Shown here: positions 45,739 through 54,893 of the stretch, one piece after another | How the letters are laid out: every line of letters begins with the position of its first letter | Numbering within the stretch: the first letter of the stretch is position 1 | NCBI RefSeq assembly: GCF_001552255.1 | Contig: NZ_BCQV01000033.1 | Span: forward strand, 1 to 56,960 | Origin: Alicyclobacillus shizuokensis NBRC 103103 | GTDB taxonomy: Bacteria > Bacillota > Bacilli > Alicyclobacillales > Alicyclobacillaceae | Reading direction: 5' to 3' | Length of the DNA stretch: 56,960 nucleotides | Position numbers and translations under genes: made by a program | Notes under the pieces: generated by a model | What the model saw: the letters and a program-made list of their open reading frames with translations, nothing else | Told to the model about the DNA's origin: nothing | Database searches by the model: none

Positions 45739-47077
45739 TGGGGGACACGGGATTCACGTCGCGGCTCCCGGCCCGCGTGGGTGGACAACCGCCCCGACCC
45801 GCCGCGGTGATGGAGAAACAGGTTCAAGAACACGGCCGTGATCGATCCGCTGACAATCCCGTTTTGCAGCAGCATCTGCAGGGAACCCGGGAGATGGCTG
45901 AACACCTGCGGCACGACCGCGGATCCTAAGCCGACCGCGACGCTGCAAGCCACAATCAGAAGGTTCTCGTTGTGGCTAAAGTCGACATGCGAGAGGATGT
46001 TCATTCCGTAGGCGACCACCATGCCGAACATGGCCATCATCGCGCCGCCGAGGACGGAGCTGGGAATCACCGTCGCCAACGCTGCCAGCTTGGGGAGACA
46101 GCCGAGGATGACCAGAATCACGCCGGCCGCAACAACGACGTTGCGCCCCTTCACGCGCGTCAGCGAGACCAGGCCGACATTCTGCGAGAACGTGGTGTAC
46201 GGAAAGGTATTGAACAAGCCGCCAATCAGGATGGCCAGACCCTCCGCCCGCAGTCCCTTGACGATGTCCGCCTCCGTGATGGATTGGCCGGTAACCCGGC
46301 TGATGGCGAAGTAGACGCCGGTGGACTCGACCAAACTGACCAGGCAGACCACGCACATCGTCAGCACAGCCATCGGTTGGAAGCGCGGCACTCCGAAGTA
46401 GAACGGGTGCACGACGCTCACCCAGGAGGCCGAGGCCACGGCGTCGAAGTGGACGATGCCGAACAGCCAACCCGCCAGGGTGCCCGCATGAGGCCAATCA
46501 ACACGGAGACGGCGCGGGCAAAGCCGGTCAAGAAGCGGTTGACCAGCAAAATGAGAAGCAGCGTGCCGAACGCCAGACAGAGGTTCAGCGGCCGGCCGAA
46601 GTCGGAGCTGCCGCTGCCCCCGGCCGCGTCGTTCATGGCCACCGGGATGAGGGACAGACCGATGATGGTGACGACAGACCCCGTCACCACAGTCGGAAAC
46701 AGGCGCAGCACCTTGCCAAAGACAGGCGCCACCAACACGACCATCAGACCGGCCGCCAGGATGGCGCCGAAGACGGCGGGCAGCCCGGACGTCTGACCGA
46801 TGGCCGTGATGGGCGCGACGGCAGTGAACGTGCAGCCCAGTACCACCGGCAGACGGATGCCGACAAAGCGCGTTCCGATGACCTGCAAGAGGGTGGCGAG
46901 GCCGCAGGTGAACAGGTCCGAAGCCAGCAGATACGCCATCTGCGCCGAGTTCAGCTTTAACGCGCTGCCGATGAGCAACGGCACCACGACCGTCCCGGCG
47001 TACATGGCCAGCACGTGCTGCAGGCCGAGCGTGACCACCTGCGCCCGCCGCAGCGACTGAGTAGGCATCGTCATCAA
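45723..47077 (-). pseudogene. pbuX: Xanthine permease (NCS2 family), interrupted by a one-base frameshift
   Basis: A nucleobase-ascorbate/NCS2 transporter of about 451 codons in two frames. The first, from GTG/ATG near 47077, gives LGLQHVLAMYAGTVVVPLL through NRFLTGFARAVSVLIGL. The second, from about 46490 to 45723, gives AGTLAGWLFGIVHFDAVA, then the NAT signature QNVGLVSLTR and VLGGAMMAMFGMVVAYG. Adding one base near 46488 (ATGCG to ATCGCG on the minus strand) restores GLIAGTLAGW, so one nucleotide is missing. All other family motifs are intact, so the lesion is recent or a sequence error. It overlaps xpt by 4 nt and shares its guanine riboswitch; it would import xanthine for Xpt. Confidence 0.88.
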
Positions 47078-47745
47078 AAGCCACTCCCGTTCTGTGAGAA
47101 ATAGGGTTGTGGACGTTGCAGAGGGGATGTCCCAGCCAGGGCGTTGTTCGGTGCGGCGTCCACCGCACCCTCATCGGCCAGGAACTCTATCCCGTCCGTG
47201 CCCATACGGAGAATGCGCGCCAGGGCGCAGACCGGTACCCCGAGGGCGTCCAACTGTCGCCGCCCCTCCTGGAAACTCTTCTCGATGACCACCCCCACCC
47301 CAACCAGGTGGGCTCCCGCGTGCCGAATCATCTCGCACAACCCAAGGATTGCGCCTCCCCGCGCGAGGATGTCGTCAACAATCAGCACCCGCTCTCCCGG
47401 GCGCAGATAGGTCTTGGAGATGGTGATAGGAACCGTCTCGCCGCGCGTGTACGAGACAATCGGCACGGAATACGCCTCGCCCGACTGCGTGAGGGCGCGC
47501 CGCTTCTTGGCGTAGACAAACGGAACATCCAGGCACAGCGCGGTCGCCATCGCGATATGGATACCGCTGGCCTCGACCGTTAGCACCTTGTCCACCCGCT
47601 CGGCTGCGAACCGCGCGGCAAAAGCCTTGCCGATGTCCATAATGAAAGCGGGATCGACCTGGTGGTTGAGAAATGAGTCGACCTTCAGAACGGTCGGTGA
47701 CACTACGCGCCCTTCCTCCCGGATGCGGCGGTGAAGCGACTGCAC
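47074..47745 (-). CDS. xpt: Xanthine phosphoribosyltransferase
   Basis: A 223-aa purine-salvage enzyme turning xanthine and PRPP into XMP. VLKVDSFLNHQVDPAFIMDIG is the characteristic N-terminus, VLTVEASGIHIA the base-side loop, and RVLIVDDILARGGAILGL the PRPP-binding motif with its two Asp; IEKSFQEGR is the C-terminal signature. About 25 extra C-terminal residues are present compared with B. subtilis Xpt. The GTG at 47745 lies 11 nt after AGGAG. It is transcribed behind a guanine riboswitch and terminator and is followed by pbuX, the same pair as in B. subtilis. Confidence 0.95.
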   Translation of the reverse strand: MQSLHRRIREEGRVVSPTVLKVDSFLNHQVDPAFIMDIGKAFAARFAAERVDKVLTVEASGIHIAMATALCLDVPFVYAKKRRALTQSGEAYSVPIVSYTRGETVPITISKTYLRPGERVLIVDDILARGGAILGLCEMIRHAGAHLVGVGVVIEKSFQEGRRQLDALGVPVCALARILRMGTDGIEFLADEGAVDAAPNNALAGTSPLQRPQPYFSQNGSGF

Positions 47746-47815
47746 AGGTCATCACACTCCTGGCACGAAAAAGTGAGAGGTCGTCCATGTCCGGCGGGGA
47801 ACCACAAGCCAACAG

Positions 47816-47880
47816 AAAAAGCCCAGACCGACAGGTTTGACCACCAATTGCAAGCAAGTGAAACCTGTCCGTCTGGGCTT
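47816..47880 (-). terminator. Terminator of the xpt riboswitch expression platform
   Basis: AAGCCCAGACGGACAGGTTT pairs with AAACCTGTCGGTCTGGGCTT (one mismatch in 20 bp) over a 22-nt loop, followed on the minus strand by a U5 tract (47820-47816). It stands 70 nt before xpt and 216 nt after the aptamer, so it is the switchable terminator, or the end of a short attenuated transcript. Confidence 0.9.
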
Positions 47881-48096
47881 TTATCCCTCTGGTGTGCCGC
47901 TCGGATGTCCGCGCGGACGCGTCGCTCGGTCCTGACCGCAGGCGAGGCCATGGCATGTTGTGCCCCTGCCGTGACAGACTACACGCAGCATGTCCGCCAA
48001 CAAATGCGGCTCTGCTTTCCGACGCGCGCATGCGTCGCCGCCGCCATTCCCTGTCGGCCACCGCTTCCCCTGCGCGGAACCCTAGACGCGCTTTCA

Positions 48097-48163
48097 CTCG
48101 TAGTCAAACGATTTACGGTCGTTTGGTAGAGACTGCCGGGCCGTATCCCCCGCATTATACGAG
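48097..48163 (-). ncRNA. Purine (guanine-class) riboswitch aptamer
   Basis: The minus strand shows the whole purine aptamer: P1 CTCGTA/TACGAG; J1/2 TAATGC; P2 with loop GGATACGG; J2/3 TCTCTACC; P3 CAAACG/CGTTTG with loop ACCGTAAAT; and J3/1 GACTACG. The C in ACTA is the base that pairs with the ligand, so guanine, hypoxanthine or xanthine is sensed, not adenine. It controls xpt-pbuX by lowering expression when guanine is plentiful. The linker to the terminator is unusually long. Confidence 0.95.
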
Positions 48164-48189
48164 CTCTATGCAGTTGATTCGACGTGACC

Positions 48190-48218
48190 ACCATAACAGA
48201 GCCGCAGGGCTTTGACAA
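48190..48218 (-). promoter_or_regulatory. Sigma-A promoter of the xpt-pbuX operon
   Basis: TTGTCA (48218-48213), a 17-nt spacer and TATGGT (48195-48190) on the minus strand match sigma-A at 5/6 and 4/6. Transcription would begin about 20 nt before the aptamer. The 47746-48296 interval therefore holds promoter, aptamer, linker and terminator but no gene. Confidence 0.6.
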
Positions 48219-48296
48219 GAGGCTATGAAAAGAACCGAAAAGGACGCAAGCGGACCCTGCGGTCCAAACAACCGCCGATCCGCCCCGCGACTTGCT

Positions 48297-49094
48297 TCAT
48301 TCAACCCTATGCACGGACACAGACAGGGCCTCAATCTGTTCTACAATGCCGGGGTCTGCCTCGGCGTCCGTAATGAGCATGTCCGCCACCCGCACCGGTG
48401 CGATTTTGGTGAAGGCGCGCTTTTGAAACTTGCTCGAGTCCACCAACAGGATGAGTTCGTCCGAGTTGGCAATCATCTTCGCCTTGACCCGCGCTTGCTC
48501 CTCCGTGGTCTCGCTGATACCGTACTCGAGGTGGCAGCCCCCGCAAGACATGAACAGTTTGCCCACATGGTAGCTGTCCAGCGAGCGCTCGGCCAGCGGA
48601 CCGACAAAGGAGAGCGACCTGACAGCCAGGTTCCCCCCAACCGAGATGACTTGGATGTTGTCCTTGCCGGCCAGTTCCATGACCACCTTGACCGAATTGG
48701 TGACCACAGTCAACGGGATGTCGGGAAGAATCTTCGCCATCTGCCAGGCGGTCGTACTGGCGTCGAGCATGATTTGGTCGCCTACTTCAATCCACTCCAT
48801 CGCCTTCTCGGCAATCTTGCGCTTCTGCTCAATCCGTTCAATTTCCCGCTCCGACACCGGGATTTCCAGTCCCGGCTCCTCGTTACGGACCGCCCCGCCG
48901 TGGGTGCGCAGGACCTTGCCCTCTGACTCCAATTTATCGAGGTCGCGCCGTATCGTCTCCTCCGTCACCTGGAACAGTTCGCTCAGCTCGGAGACGCGCA
49001 CACTCCCCTCCCGCTCGACAAGCTCCACAATGCGGCGGTGCCGGTCTGCCATCAACATTGAATTCATCACCGACTTACCATAGGTGGTTTTCAT
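48297..49094 (-). CDS. rhaR: DeoR-family repressor of rhamnose genes
   Basis: A 265-aa DeoR-type regulator. The N-terminal helix-turn-helix is VRVSELSELFQVTEETIRRDLDKLESEGK, followed by RTHGGA, the DeoR hallmark. The C-terminal sugar-phosphate-sensing domain has IMLDASTTAWQMAKILPD and LLVDSSKFQKRAF. The ATG at 49094 lies 5 nt after GAGGTA, 4 nt past the stop of the aldolase gene, so it is the last gene of the rhamnose operon. In B. subtilis the DeoR protein RhaR (YulB) represses rhamnose use and responds to rhamnulose-1-phosphate. The same role is inferred here. Confidence 0.93.
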   Translation of the reverse strand: MKTTYGKSVMNSMLMADRHRRIVELVEREGSVRVSELSELFQVTEETIRRDLDKLESEGKVLRTHGGAVRNEEPGLEIPVSEREIERIEQKRKIAEKAMEWIEVGDQIMLDASTTAWQMAKILPDIPLTVVTNSVKVVMELAGKDNIQVISVGGNLAVRSLSFVGPLAERSLDSYHVGKLFMSCGGCHLEYGISETTEEQARVKAKMIANSDELILLVDSSKFQKRAFTKIAPVRVADMLITDAEADPGIVEQIEALSVSVHRVE

Positions 49095-49098
49095 TGCA

Positions 49099-51144
49099 CT
49101 ACCTCGTAAACGCGGCCGCCACGCCTCCGTCCACGGTCAACATGCAGCCCGTCGTCTTGGCCGCTCTCCCGGACGCCAGGAACAAAATGGCTTCCGCAAT
49201 GTCTTCCGGCACCACGTTGACATGGAGGAGGGTTCGGTTCTTATAATACTCTTCCAGTTCGTCCGGGGAAATCCCGTAGGCGGCGGCGCGCTCCTCGCGC
49301 CAGCTGGAGTTCCAGATCTGCGACCCTTGCAGGACCGCGTCCGGCAGCACCGAATTGACGCGGATTCCGTGCGGCCCGCCCTCGACCGCCAAACAGCGCG
49401 CCAGATGGACCTCCAGCGCCTTGGCGCTGCTGTACGCCGCCGCGTCCTTGCCCGCGTACACCGAGTTTTTGGACGCGACAAACACGATGCTGCCACCAAT
49501 GCCTTGCCGCAGCAGCGTGACGAACGCCGCCCGCGAGGTCAGGAAGTACCCGGTCCCCAGCACGGCCAGGTTGCGATTCCATTCGTCCAGCGTGGTCTCC
49601 GTGAGGGCTGCGGAACTGGCCAGGCCCGCGTTCGACACGAGCAGGTCCAGACCGCCGTAGGCCAGGATCGTCGCCCGCATCGCCTCCTCGACCGCGTCCT
49701 CCCTAGTCACATCCAGGTACACCGAGGTGACTGTCCCTTCACCAAAGCGATCCGCCAGTTCCCCCGCCACCTGCCGCGCCCGGTCCGTGTTGATGTCCGC
49801 GATGACCACGTGCGCGCCGGCGGCCGCCAGACGCTCGGCGGTGGCGCTGCCGATGCCTCCCGCACCGCCGGTGACAAACGCCACCTGCCGCGACAACTCT
49901 TTCTCCGGCGGGGCGAGCGATAGTTTGTAGAGTTCAAGCGGCCAATACTCCACACGGAACGACTCCCGCTCATCCAGGGACACGAACCGCCCGAGCGTGC
50001 TCGCCCCCTTCATCACCGCCACCGCCCGTCGGTACAGATCTACCGCGATATTTGCCATCTTCTTCGTCTTGCCCGTGCCGATTACCCCGAGCCCGGGAAT
50101 GAGAATCACGCGCGGGTACGGATCGGCCATAGACTGGTGACCGTCTGTGTGTCGCTGGAAATACTCGCTGTACTCGGCTGCGTACCGCTCCATTCCGGCC
50201 CGCAGGCGCGCAACCAACTGCTCCACATCTTCGCTCTCCGGTTGCCAGTCGACATAGAGCGGGACCCGTTTCGTATGGACAAGGTGATCCGGACAGGCGG
50301 CGCCCACCTGCGACAGCTCTGGGGCATCCTGGCTGTTGACAAACTGGAGCAAGTCATCGCTGTCGTCATAGGTCAGAATTGCCCGCTGCCTTTGCGACAC
50401 CAGGCCGCGGATGACAGGCAGCACCTCCGCCGCCACCTGCTGACGTCGCTCGCGTGGGAGAGACTGATTCCGGGGGCCGCCGAACACGGTTTGCGGGTTC
50501 ATCCGGGCGGCAATGTAATCGGCCGCCTCCTGAATCACCCGCAGGGTGTTCTGGTAGCAGGCGTCGGACGTGTCTCCCCACGTGATGAGGCCGTGTTTCT
50601 CCATCAACACCAATTCACACGCCGGATTCGCCGCCACCGCTTCGGCAATCATCTTCGACAATTGAAAGCCCGGACGCACATACGGCACCCAGACCATTCG
50701 CTGGCCGAACAACTCCTCGGCCAACTGGCGGCCGTTGTCGGCGCAGCAGAAGGAGATGATGCTGTCCGGGTGGGTGTGGTCAATATGGGCGAACGGGAGA
50801 AACGCGTGCAGGAGCGTCTCAATGGAAGAGCGCGGGTGGCGCGCGTCCAGCATGCAGTGAGCAAGGTACTCCACCATCTCCTCGTCACTCAACTCATCCC
50901 GCTCAAGCAGCGGCATGATGTCGTCCAAACGCAGTGCAGTGAAGCTTTTCTCGGTGGCCTCGGCCAAGTCGGAACCGCTTCCCTTGACCCAAAGCACCTT
51001 GACCTGACGACCCCGAAAGTCGGTCATCATCGTCTTCATTGATGTGTTCCCGCCGCCCCAGTTGCACACGGATCTGTCGGAACCCAACCGGTTGGAGCGA
51101 ACCACCAGTTGCTGCAAAGAAGTCTCAACAACGGTTGCCGTCAT
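49099..51144 (-). CDS. rhaEW: Bifunctional rhamnulose-1-phosphate aldolase / L-lactaldehyde dehydrogenase
   Basis: A 681-aa fusion. The N-terminal class II aldolase domain (about 1-400) has the zinc site HIDHTHPDS and the LMEKHGLITWGD loop. It cleaves rhamnulose-1-phosphate to dihydroxyacetone phosphate and L-lactaldehyde. The C-terminal short-chain dehydrogenase (about 425-681) has NAD-binding TGGAGGIGSATAERL, NAG in LVSNAGLAS, catalytic Ser in VASKNS and YSSAK. It oxidises lactaldehyde to lactate. B. subtilis YuxG (RhaEW) has this layout. ATG 51144 overlaps the kinase stop by one base (TGATG) behind AAAGGAG. Confidence 0.95.
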   Translation of the reverse strand: MTATVVETSLQQLVVRSNRLGSDRSVCNWGGGNTSMKTMMTDFRGRQVKVLWVKGSGSDLAEATEKSFTALRLDDIMPLLERDELSDEEMVEYLAHCMLDARHPRSSIETLLHAFLPFAHIDHTHPDSIISFCCADNGRQLAEELFGQRMVWVPYVRPGFQLSKMIAEAVAANPACELVLMEKHGLITWGDTSDACYQNTLRVIQEAADYIAARMNPQTVFGGPRNQSLPRERRQQVAAEVLPVIRGLVSQRQRAILTYDDSDDLLQFVNSQDAPELSQVGAACPDHLVHTKRVPLYVDWQPESEDVEQLVARLRAGMERYAAEYSEYFQRHTDGHQSMADPYPRVILIPGLGVIGTGKTKKMANIAVDLYRRAVAVMKGASTLGRFVSLDERESFRVEYWPLELYKLSLAPPEKELSRQVAFVTGGAGGIGSATAERLAAAGAHVVIADINTDRARQVAGELADRFGEGTVTSVYLDVTREDAVEEAMRATILAYGGLDLLVSNAGLASSAALTETTLDEWNRNLAVLGTGYFLTSRAAFVTLLRQGIGGSIVFVASKNSVYAGKDAAAYSSAKALEVHLARCLAVEGGPHGIRVNSVLPDAVLQGSQIWNSSWREERAAAYGISPDELEEYYKNRTLLHVNVVPEDIAEAILFLASGRAAKTTGCMLTVDGGVAAAFTR

Positions 51145-52688
51145 CAACAAGTATCTCCTTTCACCTGTCGCCCTTGCCCCCATCCGCCCGTGCGGGCGCT
51201 GGCCGGCGTGGGCTCTGTCTGTTCCATGAGCGCAACGAGCCGCTCATACCCAAGCGCCCAGCGCCCATCGTCTGGGCGTGGCGTGTAGGTTGTCTGGGCA
51301 AACGAACGGCCAATGAGCGCCGGGATCTCATCCACCCCGCTCAATTCCCCTTGGACAATCAGCTGTGCGCACAGATTCCCAATCACGGTCGCCTCAGCCG
51401 GTCCAGCCACCACCGGCTTGCCCGTGGCGTCGGCCGTCCACTGACACAAGGCGGCGTTGTTCACCCCGCCTCCCACCACGTGAATCACATCGAACCGACT
51501 CTGCGTTGCCTCTTCCAGACGCTCCAACACCCAGCGGTACTTGAGCGCCAGGCTTTCGAGGATACAGCGCACCACCGCTGCGTCGTCCTCGGGCACATGT
51601 TGGCCCGTACGCGCCGCGAAAGCCTGTATCGTCTGGACCATGTCGTCCGGCGCCAGGAACACATCCGCGTCCGGATCGATCACACAGGCCATTGGGTTGG
51701 CACGCTGGGCCATGGCCATCATGTCAGCAAACGACACGTTGCGGCCCTGGTGCGCCCAAAGGCGGCGTACCTCCTGCAACAACCACAGGCCCATTACATT
51801 TTTTAACAACCGGTAGTTGCCGACACCGCCTTCGTTGGTGAAGTTAAACTGTTCGGTCACCTCTGTGATGAGCGGCCGCGGGACGAGTGTGCCGACCAAC
51901 GACCACGTACCGCTAGAGATGTAGGCCACTTTGCGCGCGCCTGACGGCAACGCGAGAATCGCGGAGGCGGTGTCGTGTTCCGCCACATTCACGACATCGA
52001 CGCGACCGGCTCCCAGTTGCGCCTGCAAGCGGGGACGCAGGCTCCCGAGCCGGTGCAGCGGCGGTACCACGGGCGGCAGCAGATCCGACGGAATCCCGAG
52101 CGCAGCAAGCAAATCGCCGTCCCAATCCAACGTGCCCTGACGCAGCAGCTGCGTTGTGGTGGCATCGGTGAACTCGCTCGCCAGCTCGCCCGTCAGATAA
52201 AACGTGAAAAGATCGGGCAACAGCACCGCGTGCCGCGCGCAGTCCAACAGCTGCGGACGCTCGGTACGCAAGTAAGCGAGTTGAAAAATGGTATTGATGG
52301 GCAGGATTTGAATGCCCGTCCGCCGAAACAAATCATGCTTGGAGATAGAAGCCAACACCTGTGTCATGGCCGCTACGAACTGTGGGTTTCGATAGTGCCG
52401 GGGATTCGCGACCAATTCCCCGTGACCATCAATTAAGCCAAAGTCTACCGCCCAAGTATCGATACCGAGGCTGTCAATCCCACCCTGCTGTCGAGCCGCC
52501 AACAGACCAACCCACACCTCGTGGAACAGCCGGGGAAAATCCCAATACACCGTATCGCCCAATGTGGCTGGCTGATTGGGAAAGCGGGTCAATTCCTTCA
52601 GCAAGAGCACTTGTCCGTCAAACTCCCCCAGGACTGTGCGCCCGTTGCTCGCCCCCAAATCCGCCGCAAAGCCGCGCCACCTGGCCAT
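51144..52688 (-). CDS. rhaB: L-rhamnulokinase
   Basis: A 514-aa FGGY-family kinase making rhamnulose-1-phosphate. FAADLGASNGRTVLGEFDG is the ATP-phosphate loop; GIDTWAVDFGLID, ATTTQLLRQGTLDWD and the ATP-site VVGGGVNNAALCQWTADATGKPV are RhaB signatures. The catalytic Asp lies in NVAEHDTASAI. ATG 52688 is preferred since it overlaps the isomerase stop by one base (TGATG), exactly as its own stop overlaps the next gene; a GTG three codons earlier (52697) is possible. The C-terminal 20 residues are Gly/Arg-rich and variable. Confidence 0.95.
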   Translation of the reverse strand: MARWRGFAADLGASNGRTVLGEFDGQVLLLKELTRFPNQPATLGDTVYWDFPRLFHEVWVGLLAARQQGGIDSLGIDTWAVDFGLIDGHGELVANPRHYRNPQFVAAMTQVLASISKHDLFRRTGIQILPINTIFQLAYLRTERPQLLDCARHAVLLPDLFTFYLTGELASEFTDATTTQLLRQGTLDWDGDLLAALGIPSDLLPPVVPPLHRLGSLRPRLQAQLGAGRVDVVNVAEHDTASAILALPSGARKVAYISSGTWSLVGTLVPRPLITEVTEQFNFTNEGGVGNYRLLKNVMGLWLLQEVRRLWAHQGRNVSFADMMAMAQRANPMACVIDPDADVFLAPDDMVQTIQAFAARTGQHVPEDDAAVVRCILESLALKYRWVLERLEEATQSRFDVIHVVGGGVNNAALCQWTADATGKPVVAGPAEATVIGNLCAQLIVQGELSGVDEIPALIGRSFAQTTYTPRPDDGRWALGYERLVALMEQTEPTPASARTGGWGQGRQVKGDTC

Positions 52689-53908
52689 CACGTCCACCCT
52701 TGCCCCCCAGTCCCCCGCTGCAGCCGCTGCTTGGCTTCGTCACTGTGCAGGTACGCCGCCAACGGATCCTGCGGCACGCCGAGCTCCTCACGCACCTCGG
52801 CCAACAACGGTCGCACATCCGTCTGAAACGCGTCGTAGAGTATGCGCTCGGCGCGAATGACATCGCCTTCCGCCTGCGCATCCCGAAGTTCTTGGCGCGG
52901 TACCAACAACGCCTTGGCGAACGCCGTCTGGATGTTTTCCACCGAACGCAGGACGGCCGGGATCTTCGGCTCGATGTTGTGGGACTGGTCAATCATGTAA
53001 GCCACCTGCGACGCACAGGCCGCGGTGTCTGCGTCTTTTTCCGCGCTCACCAATTCGAGACAAATGAGAAAGAGTTCATAGGGATCGATGGAGCCGACCA
53101 TCAGGTCATCATCTGCGTATTTTCGGTTGTTGAAGTGAAAACCGCCCAGCTTACCCTCATCCAACAGCGTAGCCACAATGTGCGCAATGTTCGTTCCTTG
53201 CGGGTGATGGCCTAGATCAACCAACACCTGGGCTTTATCCCCCAGCTTCAAGCAACAACTGTACGCGGTTCCCCAGTCGGGCAGGTCCGTATGATAAAAC
53301 GCAGGTTCGAAAAACTTGTACTCAATAAGCATCCGGGCACCTTCCGGCAATTCCGTGTAGACACGCTCAAGTGCCTCTATCAAATACTGCCTCCGCTTGC
53401 GAAAGTCGTCCTGTCCTGGATAGTTGGTTCCATCAGCGATCCACAGGCTGAGCACGTCCGAGTTTACCGCCTTCATGATCTCGACGCACTGGAGCATGTG
53501 GGCAACGGCCTTCTCGCGCACCTCTTTACGCGGGTGACAGACACTCCCCAACGCGTAGTCGTCGTCCTGAAACAGATTGGGATTGACCGCGCCAATTTGG
53601 AGACCCAGCTGTTCGGCATAGGCTTTCAGGTCCCGGTAGTCATCGACGTGGTCCCACGGAATGTGGATGGCCACCTTGGGACACACACCCGTCAGGCGAT
53701 GCACCAGTGCCGCATCTTCGAGTTTCTCATACGGATTGCGAGGAACACCGGGCTGCCGGAACACCTTGAACCTCGTGCCGCTGTTGGCATATCCCCAGGA
53801 TGGGGTTTCGATGATGAGGGATTTGAGTTTGGATTTGATGGAATGGAGATCACGGTCGGACTTCTTAGAGCCACTCCTCCACGCCTCGTCCTCGCGCATA
53901 TGTGCCAT
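52688..53908 (-). CDS. rhaI: L-rhamnose isomerase, TIM-barrel RhaI type
   Basis: A 406-aa metal-dependent sugar isomerase converting L-rhamnose to L-rhamnulose. Its size and motifs ([83 protein letters not shown]) place the metal-binding Glu, Asp and His as in the Pseudomonas stutzeri / Bacillus halodurans type enzyme. The start at 53908 has AGGGGAG at a rather long distance (12 nt). It is the first gene of the catabolic run, behind an extended -10 promoter. It could be annotated rhaA by function. Confidence 0.94.
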   Translation of the reverse strand: MAHMREDEAWRSGSKKSDRDLHSIKSKLKSLIIETPSWGYANSGTRFKVFRQPGVPRNPYEKLEDAALVHRLTGVCPKVAIHIPWDHVDDYRDLKAYAEQLGLQIGAVNPNLFQDDDYALGSVCHPRKEVREKAVAHMLQCVEIMKAVNSDVLSLWIADGTNYPGQDDFRKRRQYLIEALERVYTELPEGARMLIEYKFFEPAFYHTDLPDWGTAYSCCLKLGDKAQVLVDLGHHPQGTNIAHIVATLLDEGKLGGFHFNNRKYADDDLMVGSIDPYELFLICLELVSAEKDADTAACASQVAYMIDQSHNIEPKIPAVLRSVENIQTAFAKALLVPRQELRDAQAEGDVIRAERILYDAFQTDVRPLLAEVREELGVPQDPLAAYLHSDEAKQRLQRGTGGQGWT

Positions 53909-53993
53909 GCTTGTGGAACACTCCCCTAAACTTACGTTGCGTCAGTATTTGAAGCGCCAAACCCACACGGACCTATGGCTGTGATACAAATTC

Positions 53994-54038
53994 AGTATAC
54001 CATAGAATTTGTTTTTTGTTGTTTTATGATCGTATACT
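53994..54038 (-). promoter_or_regulatory. Promoter and inverted repeat ahead of the rhamnose isomerase gene
   Basis: On the minus strand TATGGTATACT is an extended -10 (TGG-TATACT) 86 nt before the isomerase start, without a good -35. AGTATACCATA (53994-54004) and TATGATCGTATACT (54025-54038) form a spaced inverted repeat that covers the -10 and the -35 region, a good place for the DeoR repressor to bind. Confidence 0.45.
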
Positions 54039-54529
54039 CTTATTTTTTCGGGCCGTTCTTGTCCGTATTATCTTGCCCTGCTGTGTTTCTCATTCGATCA
54101 GCCGGCATTTGGGTCGGTAAAGAGTTTTCGTCGCAACCATGATTGACAAAGTCGTGGCCACAGGATGGTGTTCTGCCAATTTCCATCATCGGATATGTAG
54201 CTCAAATGGCCTATGACATCGCCAAAGTGCAGATGCGAAAAGCAAACTATTTTCCACGGGGACATCTCAGATAATACCTGGCTAGCGTTACCGATTGGTT
54301 CTACGTCGCTAGAATGGTATCGGTGACGGAAAGGGAGACGCCCGATAATGTCGCTTCTCCAACAAGCGACAGGCTCGCCCTGGTGGTCAGCTTGATGCCT
54401 GTGTCCACGACCTGGCATTACAAATGATATGTCTGGAAAAGCCTTTTCATTTGGCATGTATATGCACATGCTAGGGTACTCTGCATTGCCCCATCGCCCT
54501 CCTGAGTTGGTGTTCCTAAAGATGCGCGA
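54039..54529. other. Intergenic stretch between rhaM and the isomerase gene, no recognised gene
   Basis: About 490 bp without a recognisable gene. A 123-codon open frame on the minus strand (54469-54098) has no family likeness, no ribosome site and an odd composition rich in His, Arg and Trp. It could be the remains of a decayed gene; I cannot name it. The stretch breaks the otherwise tightly packed rhamnose operon and so makes a separate promoter for the isomerase gene likely. Confidence 0.5.
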
Positions 54530-54856
54530 TCATGGGCCGTACGCCCCCTGAGGGAAGTGAAACACTTCAGGTAGGGGTACCATCGTCCGTCCTTCGTGAT
54601 CGGCTATCAAGATATCCGACATATACTTTTGCCACCGTATATTCGCCGGATGTTCCTCAATAGACTTGATAGCCGAGTCCAAGTCTTCAGCCTCCATGTA
54701 GGCATACAGGATATTCCCATCCATGAAAATACTGTAGGTCTTGATGCCTACACTTTCAAAGACCCTTAACAAATCTTCATGGACCGCTTGATGCCGCCGC
54801 ACGTATTCTTCTGCTGTTCCCTCACGAATGCGCAATTTAAACGCTCGTCTTTGCAC
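54530..54856 (-). CDS. rhaM: L-rhamnose mutarotase
   Basis: A 108-aa enzyme speeding the alpha/beta anomer exchange of L-rhamnose so that the isomerase gets its preferred form. RRHQAVHEDLLRVFESVGIKTYSIFMDGN carries the catalytic His, NILYAYMEAED and PANIRWQKYMSDI the remaining signature, and EVFHF the C-terminal strand. Full length for the family. The GTG at 54856 follows AAAGGA by 9 nt. It lies 37 bp after the oxidoreductase gene, in the same operon. Confidence 0.94.
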   Translation of the reverse strand: MQRRAFKLRIREGTAEEYVRRHQAVHEDLLRVFESVGIKTYSIFMDGNILYAYMEAEDLDSAIKSIEEHPANIRWQKYMSDILIADHEGRTMVPLPEVFHFPQGAYGP

Positions 54857-54893
54857 GACATATCATCCTTTCGCATTGGATCTGACATTCTAT

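Noticed and set aside
47375-48097. A 240-codon open frame starting just after the riboswitch P1
   Set aside because: It runs through the terminator and into xpt in another frame and resembles no protein; only its first codons could matter as a leader peptide.
54098-54469. 123-codon open frame in the rhaM-isomerase gap
   Set aside because: No ribosome site, no recognised motif and odd composition; listed only as part of an unexplained stretch.
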